Assembly: GCA_964641965.1 (NCBI GenBank) | Contig: CAZXLD010000009.1 | Span: 47,697 to 111,696 of the forward strand | DNA: 64,000 bases | Reading direction: 5' to 3' | Origin: JAJDFU01 sp964641965 | Lineage (GTDB): Bacteria > Bacteroidota > Bacteroidia > Chitinophagales > Saprospiraceae | Shown: positions 16,224-23,180 of the stretch, in pieces | How positions within the stretch are numbered: the first letter of the stretch is position 1 | How the letters are laid out: every line of letters begins with the position of its first letter | Notes under the pieces: model-generated | The model's input: the letters and a program-made list of their open reading frames with translations, nothing else | Databases searched by the model: none | What the model was told of the DNA's origin: nothing | Made by a program: the position numbers and the translations under genes

Positions 16224-17456
16224 TTAATCAGATTGGACCTTAAAGCGACGAATCAGTACGGCCCCGCTTTCCTTCAAGTTTGAAGTAAGCATCAATAACT
16301 GTTCTTTTTCGCCATCATCAATGGTGACGGCGACCGTATTGGGAGGAAGATCCCCCAAGTCGTCTGCATGCAGGATTAATACATTTTCAGCAGATTCCAG
16401 CTGAATTTCTATTATGGACTTTCGTTTACTCAGTCGAAATTGTTCTACCAGTACCTCCCCGTTCAAATACAGGGTTAAGATATCGCCGTCCACTACTCCA
16501 TTGTCCCACATTTTCAGTTGAATATTGTTCGATCGAACATCTACGATCCGCTGTACTTCTACAGGTCTTCCCGTAAGATTATGATACTTCTCCTCTGGTT
16601 TCAGGATGGGCGTTTCAGATGAAGGAGCCAGTTTTAGGGGTTCCTGTTTTGGAAGCAGCCGCTCCAATAGAATAGTCCCTTCCGCACATCGTCCTTTTTC
16701 TGATGTAGTATTTTCTATAAATCCAGACCAAGGCCCTTCCAGCTTCATTTTATCGCCAGTTAATGTAAACTGAAGGGCTGTATTCTTTATACACCAAGGC
16801 CAACCTGCTTCCCCACGCTCGAAAACTTGTTGCTCCTGTACATCAATTGCTTTTAAGGCCTCATCCCAGGCCCATACCAAGGTATGCATTGCCCATCCGC
16901 CACCTCCTTCCGACACAATGTAAGAGCTTCCTTTGCCGCCTTCCTCCAACGTCATCTCAAAATAAAACCCATGATCTCGGTCCGACTGGGTTAAATAACC
17001 AACCCATTTTCCCAGGCGGGCTTGGGCAAGGTCAGGTTCCTGCGGTTTAATTTGTTTTGCTTGCAAAAACATTTGGCCGGGGGTACAGCCATCAGCTTTC
17101 CAATTGCCTTCCATACGATAGCTCCCCTGTTCCTCCTGGAAGCGCAGTTCAGCAAATTTTTTACACCAATTTGGAGCATCCGTGGTCAATTGTTCTATTT
17201 CCTGAAGAACAACAGTCCCTGCTTCGATGGCTCCAGATACAGAAAATCGGATTTGGGTAGCTCCATCAACATCAGCCACCATAGAGGTTCCGCTAATAGC
17301 ATCACCCTGCTGTAACAGGTCCAGCTGATAATAAAAAGTATCCAAGCTGCCTTGCTGTAAAATGAATCCTTCCCAGACCCCGGTTACCAGCTGAGGCCAG
17401 GCCGATTTGGCAAAACTCACAGAAAATAGGACTATCAAAATCAAGGTACGCCCCAT
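16224..17456 (-). CDS. Secreted protein with two lipocalin-like repeats, unknown function
   Basis: A 410-aa protein with a Sec signal (MGRTLILIVLFSVSFAKSAWPQ). Two related modules follow, about residues 25-135 and 147-275. Each starts with a GxWxGxxxQ strand (GVWEGFILQQ; GKWVGYLTQ) and carries a late WCK/WCI motif and a second cysteine (DGCTPG; GRCAEG), so each probably has a disulphide. The C-terminal 110 residues (VEVQRIVDVRSNNIQLKMWDNGVVDGDILTLYLNGEVL) form a beta domain seen at the end of many Saprospiria surface proteins. No T9SS tail and no catalytic motif are visible. It is transcribed alone. Function unknown. Confidence 0.65.
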   Translation of the reverse strand: MGRTLILIVLFSVSFAKSAWPQLVTGVWEGFILQQGSLDTFYYQLDLLQQGDAISGTSMVADVDGATQIRFSVSGAIEAGTVVLQEIEQLTTDAPNWCKKFAELRFQEEQGSYRMEGNWKADGCTPGQMFLQAKQIKPQEPDLAQARLGKWVGYLTQSDRDHGFYFEMTLEEGGKGSSYIVSEGGGGWAMHTLVWAWDEALKAIDVQEQQVFERGEAGWPWCIKNTALQFTLTGDKMKLEGPWSGFIENTTSEKGRCAEGTILLERLLPKQEPLKLAPSSETPILKPEEKYHNLTGRPVEVQRIVDVRSNNIQLKMWDNGVVDGDILTLYLNGEVLVEQFRLSKRKSIIEIQLESAENVLILHADDLGDLPPNTVAVTIDDGEKEQLLMLTSNLKESGAVLIRRFKVQSD

Positions 17457-17520
17457 GCCTATAACAACTATTCTTTCTCAATCAGAGCCACTTTTGATTT
17501 GTCAGGTTGCATCCGAGCGC

Positions 17521-18303
17521 TTATTTACCTTTAAAAGCTGCCGCCCGCTTTTCGATAAAGGCAGAGGCACCTTCTTTAAAATCCTCCGTAATCGTAGTGG
17601 CTCCAAACTCCGATACCTCCCGGGCAAATCCATTTTCTCCGGTTTCAAAATAAGCGTTTACCGTCTCAATGATCTTGCTGATAGCGACAGGACCTTTCTC
17701 AGCGATCTTTTTTACGAAAGCTTTTGCAGTAGCCACCTCTTGACCGGCAGGAACGACGCGATTCACCAATCCCAGTCGTTCAGCCGATGCAGCATCGATC
17801 ATATCAGCAGTAAGAAGCAATTCCATGGCCTTAGTCTTTCCTATGTATTGAATTAATCGCTGGGTACCACCAAAACCCGGAATTAAGCCCAGATTTACTT
17901 CCGGTTGGCCAAAACGCGCTTTCTCTCCAGCAACACGCAGGTGGCAAGCCATTGCCAGTTCACAGCCTCCGCCAAGGGCAAACCCATTTACAGCGGCTAT
18001 CACCGGTCTGGAAAAGCGCTCAATTAGAAAAAAGACATCCTGCCCTTGTTGCGCCATTTTACGCCCCCCCTCTGCATCGAGTTCCAAAAACTCCTTAATA
18101 TCAGCTCCTGCCACAAAGGCTTTTTCACCCGCACCGGTGATTACCACCCCCATAAGGCCTTCGCGGTTTGGTGCATCCTGGCTAAAGAAGACCCTCAACT
18201 CTTCCATGGTCTTCCGGTTGAGCGCATTCAGCGATTTCGCTCTGTTGATGGTCAATAGAACAATTCCTTCCGTTTCGTCTACCAATAGGTTCTCGTAAGT
18301 CAT
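17521..18303 (-). CDS. Enoyl-CoA hydratase/isomerase (crotonase family)
   Basis: A 260-aa crotonase-fold enzyme. The oxyanion-hole segments are AFVAGADIKEF (about 63-73) and NGFALGGGCELAMACHL (about 105-121). Both catalytic glutamates of true hydratases are in place: GGCELA at about residue 115 and FGQPEVNLGLIPGFGGTQRL at about 135. It therefore probably hydrates short-chain 2-enoyl-CoA, as in fatty acid or amino acid breakdown. Length is normal and the C-terminal trimerisation helices are intact (FIEKRAAAFKGK). No beta-oxidation partner lies next to it, so the pathway is not fixed. Confidence 0.9.
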   Translation of the reverse strand: MTYENLLVDETEGIVLLTINRAKSLNALNRKTMEELRVFFSQDAPNREGLMGVVITGAGEKAFVAGADIKEFLELDAEGGRKMAQQGQDVFFLIERFSRPVIAAVNGFALGGGCELAMACHLRVAGEKARFGQPEVNLGLIPGFGGTQRLIQYIGKTKAMELLLTADMIDAASAERLGLVNRVVPAGQEVATAKAFVKKIAEKGPVAISKIIETVNAYFETGENGFAREVSEFGATTITEDFKEGASAFIEKRAAAFKGK

Positions 18304-18379
18304 AACTCGATTTTAGTTGGTCTACCCCAAGTTACATTTAAGCTTCAAATCCCACTACCTATTCTTGTACCTCAACACC

Positions 18380-18634
18380 TTACGCCCTTCCCTTTCCGAA
18401 GCGTTTCGATACCACTATAGTCCAAAGAATAGCCAACATTACGCCAAAGGGAAAGGAAAAGAAAATCAGCCATCCTGCGGTAAACAGGTTATAAATAAAA
18501 ACGCCCCAGGATATTCCCCAATGGGTACACTCCGAAGAACCGGCCTCATTAAGGTCGCAACCCAGTAAACCGCCTAGTATAAAGGCCAGGATCAAACAAC
18601 ATAAAGGGGCAACAGCTATCGCAGCGATAACCAA
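18380..18634 (-). CDS. Small membrane protein, unknown
   Basis: An 84-aa protein with two long hydrophobic segments (about residues 2-25 and 45-72) and two cysteines in the loop between them (GCDLNEAGSSEC), facing one side of the membrane. The only usable start is TTG at 18634; the frame stays open 24 codons further upstream (to a TGA at 18710-18712) with plausible residues but no ATG or GTG, so the true start is uncertain. It ends in a basic tail (SKRFGKGRA). I recognise no family. It sits between the crotonase gene and the end of the aromatic operon. Confidence 0.45.
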   Translation of the reverse strand: MVIAAIAVAPLCCLILAFILGGLLGCDLNEAGSSECTHWGISWGVFIYNLFTAGWLIFFSFPFGVMLAILWTIVVSKRFGKGRA

Positions 18635-18741
18635 ATAACCTGCCCCGTCCCAACCTATCTTTTTCAGAATGAAACCTTTAAACCAAGATGAATTCGGGTG
18701 GGATACCTGTCAAGTACACGCTTCACCAGAATATAATAGTA

Positions 18742-19839
18742 TTACCGTTCAACCTTTTCCTCTGATTCTCGCATCACTCTTACCTGATGATTGATGGATT
18801 CCTGGTGAATGGCCTTTAACAAGATGCTCATAAATTCAGGGCTAAGTCCCTTATCGGCGCCTTTTTCAATTGCTCTTTCCAAAATCTCATTCCAACGATC
18901 CGTTTGAAGAATCGCGATATTGTTGCGTTTCTTATAGGCTCCAATCTTCTTGCTAAGCCCCATCCTCCGGCTCAGAAGATTGAGTAAATCTTGATCGACC
19001 TCATCGATTTCATGCCTCAGGTAAGCCAGGTTTTCAATAAATTCCTCATCATTGGTGGTAGATTGACGCGGCACCAGTTGATCCACCATTTCCTTATACC
19101 GGAAGGGCGTAATTTGTTGTTTGGCATCACTCCAGGCCTCGTCCGGGTTAGGATGAACCTCAGTCATAATGCCATCGTAGTTCAGATCCAGGGCTCGTTG
19201 GGCTATTTCCTGCAGGAAATCTCTCGTTCCACAAATATGACTGTGATCACAGATGATCGTCAGATTCGGAAATTGCCGTTTCAACTCAATGGGCAGCTGC
19301 CAACGGGGTATATTCCGATAGCGGGTATCGCCATGGTAGGAAAAGCCGCGGTGAATAACAGCCAACTTTCGGATACCTGCCTGGTATACGCGTTCAATTG
19401 CCCCAATCCATAACTTCAAATCCGGGTTGATGGGGTTTTTGATCATCACTGGAATGTCGACACCTTTTAACGCGTCGGCGACCTCCTGTACGGAAAATGG
19501 ATTAACTGTGGTACGTGCTCCTAACCACAATACGTCAATACCATACTTGAGTGCTTCGAAAACATGCTGCGTATTGGCAACTTCTGTAGTTACTTTCAGT
19601 CCTGTTTCCTCTTTTACCCGACGGAGCCAGCGTAGCCCTTCCACGCCTACCCCTTCAAACGAATTGGGTCGGGTCCGTGGTTTCCAGATGCCTGAGCGAA
19701 AAAGATCAATGGATTGATCTTTAAGCGCGTGCGCCGTTTCCAATACTTGTTCCTCCGTTTCGGCACTACAAGGCCCCGCCATCAGCAGGGGTTTATTGGA
19801 TGGTTGATCCAAAAGTGGTTCAAAGACCATTTTTTCCAT
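18742..19839 (-). CDS. Bifunctional DAHP synthase (type I-beta) / chorismate mutase
   Basis: A 365-aa fusion. Residues 1-265 are DAHP synthase, the first step of the shikimate pathway, with MAGPCSAE (about 20), GIWKPRTRPNSFEGVG, MIKNPIN and RGFSYHG. Metal-site residues lie in CDHSHICG and MTEVHPNPDEAWSD. Residues about 275-360 are an AroQ-type chorismate mutase (LAYLRHEIDEVDQDLLNLLSRRMGLSKKIGAYKK). The fusion is common in Bacteroidota and lets prephenate or an aromatic amino acid control entry through the mutase domain. It is the last gene of the Phe/Tyr operon and overlaps the tyrA gene by 20 bp, which suggests translational coupling. Confidence 0.95.
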   Translation of the reverse strand: MEKMVFEPLLDQPSNKPLLMAGPCSAETEEQVLETAHALKDQSIDLFRSGIWKPRTRPNSFEGVGVEGLRWLRRVKEETGLKVTTEVANTQHVFEALKYGIDVLWLGARTTVNPFSVQEVADALKGVDIPVMIKNPINPDLKLWIGAIERVYQAGIRKLAVIHRGFSYHGDTRYRNIPRWQLPIELKRQFPNLTIICDHSHICGTRDFLQEIAQRALDLNYDGIMTEVHPNPDEAWSDAKQQITPFRYKEMVDQLVPRQSTTNDEEFIENLAYLRHEIDEVDQDLLNLLSRRMGLSKKIGAYKKRNNIAILQTDRWNEILERAIEKGADKGLSPEFMSILLKAIHQESINHQVRVMRESEEKVER

Positions 19840-20695
19840 GATAGGTTGATTTTTGAGCTAGTATTCTTCGAATTTGATTGGCCTCTTCTATCAATGCATA
19901 GAAAGTTTCAAAGTCCTTTTTGATCAATAAACTCCGAAATCGGGCCAGTTGATTAATATGTTCATCCAATACATCCAACACATTATCCCGATTTTGCCTG
20001 AAAATGGGCACCCACATGTCTGCAGAGCTCTTCGCCAGCCGAACGGTTGAGGCAAAACCGGCACTTGCCAGTTCAAAAATCCGGTTTTCATCCTGCTCCT
20101 TTTCCAAAACGGTCAATGCAAGCGCAAATGAACTGATGTGTGAAATATGCGACACATAAGCGGTGTGTCGATCGTGTGCTTCCCTGTCGTACTCAACCAA
20201 CTCCATTGGAATGGATCGATACAAGGCTTTCGTTTTTTGAACTGCATCCGGTGCGCTCTGCTCAGGTTCGACCAAAACGCATACCTTCCCATCAAACAGG
20301 TTGGGGATGGCAGCTTCAGGTCCCGAAAATTCGGTTCCAGCCATTGGATGTGTGGCTACATATCGGTCCCGCATCGGATGATCTGCAAGTTCATCCAACA
20401 AGATTCCCTTTGTGGACCCAACGTCAATGACTACATGCCGGCTGTTAATTTGATCCAAGACCCTTGGAAGCAAAGTTTGAAGGGCATCCACCGGGGTTGC
20501 CAGGAGGATCAAGTCTCCCTTTTCAATCCCTTCCTCCAAAGAAACAGCCTCATCAATGATCCTTCTTCGCAAGGCCTTATCCTGGTTGTCTGGAATCAGA
20601 TCCACACCAAGAATCTGGGATGCAAAACCATTCTCCCGCAGGGTTATCGCCAGTGAGCCTCCGATCAGTCCAATTCCGACAACGGTAATGATCAT
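19820..20695 (-). CDS. tyrA: Prephenate dehydrogenase
   Basis: A 291-aa NAD(P)-dependent enzyme that oxidises and decarboxylates prephenate to 4-hydroxyphenylpyruvate on the way to tyrosine. The N-terminal Rossmann motif is VVGIGLIGGSLAI, followed by DLILLATPVDALQTLL and DVGSTKG. The catalytic region THPMAGTEFSGPEAA carries the family's active-site histidine, and the late helical domain includes YVSHISHISSFAL. There is no fused chorismate mutase; that activity is on the next gene. It starts 8 bp after the aminotransferase stop and overlaps the following gene, so it is an internal operon gene. Confidence 0.95.
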   Translation of the reverse strand: MIITVVGIGLIGGSLAITLRENGFASQILGVDLIPDNQDKALRRRIIDEAVSLEEGIEKGDLILLATPVDALQTLLPRVLDQINSRHVVIDVGSTKGILLDELADHPMRDRYVATHPMAGTEFSGPEAAIPNLFDGKVCVLVEPEQSAPDAVQKTKALYRSIPMELVEYDREAHDRHTAYVSHISHISSFALALTVLEKEQDENRIFELASAGFASTVRLAKSSADMWVPIFRQNRDNVLDVLDEHINQLARFRSLLIKKDFETFYALIEEANQIRRILAQKSTYHGKNGL

Positions 20696-20702
20696 CTTAA
20701 CT

Positions 20703-21902
20703 TCATTTTGTTACAACAGCTCCGGCTGTATGCATTCGTTCTAAAGCCTGTTGTATAATTTCTTCCGGCTGACAAAGGGAAAGCCGGATAAATGAATTTC
20801 CCTGGTCCCCAAAAATGCCTCCGGGTGTCAAAAATACCCGTGCATCGTACAAAACCTGGTCTGAAAGTTGGTACCCATCCCCATTCGGCACCCGGGCCCA
20901 AACGAACATGCCGCCTGCATCGGGCCTATATACACAGTCCAGCGTATCCAATAGTTGGTGGATCAATTTACGCCTGGACCGATAAACCGAATTGATGGAC
21001 TCATACCAGTCCCTCCCAAGCGAAAGCGCCTGAACAGCTGCCAGTTGAACCGGTTTGAACATACCAGAATCCATATTGCTCTTAAATCGGATGACCTCCT
21101 GGAGATATTCGGTTCTTCCGGCAAGGACCCCTACCCGCCAGCCCGCTAGATGGTGGCTTTTACTTAATGAGTTCAGCTCCAGAGCCACTTCTTTCGCCCC
21201 TTCTACCCCTAATAGGCTCAATGGGGATTCACGCAGGATAAAGCCATATGGATTATCATTGACTAGCAGGATATGGTTCGATTTTGCGAATGCAACCAAA
21301 TCCTCAAAAAACGTGGGATCTGCTTCAGCTCCGGTTGGCATATTGGGATAGTTCAACCACATAATTCTTACCCCATCCAAATCAATTTTTCGAAGCTCCT
21401 CCAGATCAGGTAACCATCCGCATTCTTCATATAATTTGTATTCAATCAAATCGGCACCTGCCAAAAGGGAAGCTGCCCGATAGGCAGGGTATCCAGGATT
21501 GGGCACCAAAGCTTTAACTCCCGGTTCGAGAAAGGTCATTGCAATATGCATGATCCCCTCTTTAGAGCCGATCAAAGGCAAGACTTCTCGTTCCGGATCC
21601 AATTCCACACTCCAGTCCCGTGCATACCATGCAGCAAAGGCCTGTCGCAATTGGGGTATTCCACGATAACTCTGATATTGGTGAGCTCCAGGCTGGGCTG
21701 CTTCGCGAGAGAGAGTTTCAATCACGGCTGAATGGGGAGGCAGGTCAGGGCTTCCAATACCCAAATTGATCACCTGGGCTCCTCCATCCTGGTTCATAGT
21801 AGCAATTTCACGAAGCTTTTTAGAGAAGTAATACTCCTTAATCGGCTCCAACCGCCCCGCTACCATTGGGTTTAGTTCCTCAAAGGAATTAGTGGAGTTC
21901 AT
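20703..21902 (-). CDS. PLP aminotransferase class I/II, probable aromatic aminotransferase
   Basis: A 399-aa aminotransferase of fold type I. I place the start at ATG 21902 (MNSTNSFEEL); TTG three codons earlier is possible. Visible features are INLGIGSPDLPPH, the substrate region LPLIGSKEGIMHIA, WLNYPNMPTGAEA (the Asn that holds PLP), VNDNPYGFI, and the PLP lysine in LNSLSKSHHLAGWRVG (about residue 237). The sequence is of the aspartate/LL-DAP type, but its place between prephenate dehydratase and dehydrogenase argues that it makes Phe and Tyr from their keto acids. It overlaps pheA by 14 bp. The substrate is inferred from context. Confidence 0.88.
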   Translation of the reverse strand: MNSTNSFEELNPMVAGRLEPIKEYYFSKKLREIATMNQDGGAQVINLGIGSPDLPPHSAVIETLSREAAQPGAHQYQSYRGIPQLRQAFAAWYARDWSVELDPEREVLPLIGSKEGIMHIAMTFLEPGVKALVPNPGYPAYRAASLLAGADLIEYKLYEECGWLPDLEELRKIDLDGVRIMWLNYPNMPTGAEADPTFFEDLVAFAKSNHILLVNDNPYGFILRESPLSLLGVEGAKEVALELNSLSKSHHLAGWRVGVLAGRTEYLQEVIRFKSNMDSGMFKPVQLAAVQALSLGRDWYESINSVYRSRRKLIHQLLDTLDCVYRPDAGGMFVWARVPNGDGYQLSDQVLYDARVFLTPGGIFGDQGNSFIRLSLCQPEEIIQQALERMHTAGAVVTK

Positions 21903-22812
21903 GTTGTACAAATTTTCCTGGTTCGTATTGGCCTAGTATATGCAGGTCATTGACCAAAGGCCGAATGGCTGCCAACACCTGGTCCATTGACAGGCCCTCT
22001 TTGCGAACAATAAAGTCGATAAAAAACCGGTATTCCCAAGGATGACCGACGATTGGGGCAGACTGGATTTTTGAAAGGTTTGCACCATAGGCGGCTAAAA
22101 TGGATAATACCTGGTGTAAACTCCCCACCTCATGCTTCAAGTCAAAGCACAAAGATACTTTGTGCCCAAGATTGGGAATGTGCCTTCCTTCACCTTTTCG
22201 AGTCAGTAAGAAGAACCGGGTATAGTTTTGTTTATCCGTTTCAATACTTCTAGCCAAAACTTCCAACCCATATAATTCAGCAGCTAGTTCTGAAGCGATG
22301 GCCCCAAGAGAAGGATCCTTCTGTAAGGAAACCTCCAAGGCGCTCAAGGCCGTGTCTGCTGACGCATTTAATTGTATCTCCGGGTACGCATCAAAGAAAG
22401 GCCTGCACTGCGCCAATGCCATTGGGTGGGAACTCACTGATTTTAAGTCACTTAATTTGGATCCAGGAAGTCCGAGCACATGTTGTTCGACGTGCAAATA
22501 GACCTCCCCGCAAATTTGAAGCTTTGAATGGTGTAATAAATTATAGTTTGGAAGAATACTGCCTGCCAGGGTGTTCTCAATAGCCATCAAACCCAGGTCT
22601 GAAGCCCTTCCGGATTCCGCCGTATCTAACAACTCCTCAAATGTATGGCAAGGCACGACTACAACCGATTCGTCTGGAAAACAATGCTTAGCCGCTACAT
22701 GGTGAAAGGCACCTTCAACCCCCTGGATGGCAATGCGGAGCGGCCGCTCCTCCTGTCGTGGAGTTTCTCTTCCAAGAGGAGTTGTCGAAAAAGACGGATC
22801 TTTCAGATTCAT
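21889..22812 (-). CDS. pheA: Prephenate dehydratase with ACT domain
   Basis: A 307-aa enzyme converting prephenate to phenylpyruvate. Residues about 28-205 are the dehydratase (IAIQGVEGAFHHVAA, LGLMAIENTLAGSILPNYNLL, VSSHPMALAQC, TRFFLLTRK). Residues about 215-300 are an ACT domain (LKHEVGSLHQVLSILAAYGANLSKIQSAP...EYRFFIDF) that normally binds Phe for feedback inhibition; the usual ESRP motif reads QSAP. No chorismate mutase is fused, in keeping with the mutase on the last operon gene. ATG at 22812 is preferred over a TTG at 22821, which would crowd the attenuator. It is the first structural gene, 11 bp after a leader terminator, so Phe/Tyr supply probably controls its transcription. Confidence 0.95.
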   Translation of the reverse strand: MNLKDPSFSTTPLGRETPRQEERPLRIAIQGVEGAFHHVAAKHCFPDESVVVVPCHTFEELLDTAESGRASDLGLMAIENTLAGSILPNYNLLHHSKLQICGEVYLHVEQHVLGLPGSKLSDLKSVSSHPMALAQCRPFFDAYPEIQLNASADTALSALEVSLQKDPSLGAIASELAAELYGLEVLARSIETDKQNYTRFFLLTRKGEGRHIPNLGHKVSLCFDLKHEVGSLHQVLSILAAYGANLSKIQSAPIVGHPWEYRFFIDFIVRKEGLSMDQVLAAIRPLVNDLHILGQYEPGKFVQHELH

Positions 22813-22823
22813 AGTATTCAATT

Positions 22824-22855
22824 AAAAAAGCCTCGTCTAAGAAGGCGAGGCTTTT
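22824..22855 (-). terminator. Attenuator 2: terminator directly before pheA
   Basis: Minus strand: AAAAGCCTCG pairs with CGAGGCTTTT over a 10-nt loop, with a T-run ending 11 nt before the pheA ATG. A terminator in that place would block the whole operon unless it is overridden. The rival pairing GGTGAGG (22880-22874, across the stop of leader 2) with CCTCGCC (22850-22844) takes away the 5' arm and would act as antiterminator. Confidence 0.85.
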
Positions 22856-22875
22856 GTAAGGATCATACAGATTCC

Positions 22876-22935
22876 TCACCCCACCGTGGGAGTTAAAAAA
22901 TAAAAAGCGAAAAACGGATAGCTCCTACCTTTCAT
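22876..22935 (-). CDS. Phe/Tyr leader peptide 2 (19 aa) of the aromatic operon
   Basis: A 19-codon ORF, ATG at 22935 to TGA at 22878-22876. Its middle reads SYPFFAFYFL: four Phe and two Tyr in eight codons. The TGA lies inside the region that can pair with the terminator arm. A ribosome waiting at the Phe/Tyr codons would leave GGTGAGG free to form the antiterminator; a ribosome reaching TGA would cover it and let the terminator form. This is the classical logic of pheA and trp leaders. It is too short to find by gene callers; coding is inferred from codon content, the flanking hairpins and the pathway of the genes it precedes. Confidence 0.8.
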   Translation of the reverse strand: MKGRSYPFFAFYFLTPTVG

Positions 22936-22954
22936 TTGCGATTTGATATTCAAT

Positions 22955-22984
22955 AAAAAAAGCCCCGAGCAACTTCGGGACTTT
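22955..22984 (-). terminator. Attenuator 1: terminator after leader peptide 1
   Basis: Minus strand: AAAGTCCCGA pairs with TCGGGGCTTT (one G-U) over AGTTGC, followed by seven T. GGGACT at 23022-23017, right after the stop of leader 1, is complementary to AGTCCC in the 5' arm (22982-22977) and could form the antiterminator. Confidence 0.82.
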
Positions 22985-23022
22985 CAGTTTTATCTTGACA
23001 ACAGACACTAACAGCCAGTCCC

Positions 23023-23100
23023 TTATGGTGATTGGAAATAATAAAAACCAAAAAAGAAGAAAGGCTGTGTCATAGCTGTATTGATCATTTTCAAGAGCAT
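23023..23100 (-). CDS. Phe/Tyr leader peptide 1 (25 aa or shorter) of the aromatic operon
   Basis: An ORF from ATG at 23100 to TAA at 23025-23023. Near its end it reads PFFFFGFYYFQSP: six Phe and two Tyr codons within nine positions. Two later in-frame ATGs (23088 and 23073) could also be the start, giving 21 or 16 aa. The stop codon lies just before GGGACT, the segment that can pair with the following terminator's arm, so ribosome position would choose between the two folds. It is the first of two tandem leaders. A clear TAnnTTTG promoter is not visible between this ORF and the upstream gene, so the start of the transcript is unsettled. Confidence 0.8.
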   Translation of the reverse strand: MLLKMINTAMTQPFFFFGFYYFQSP

Positions 23101-23180
23101 AAACATATAAAGAAAAACGGCCAGGACCAACACCAACATTTAATTTATTGTCTGGAATCCGACCTGTAGCCTTCTAAGGA

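Noticed and set aside
23040..23180. Precise promoter for the aromatic operon leader
   Set aside because: Several near matches to TAnnTTTG occur but each lacks a base or lies too close to the leader ATG, so none is called.
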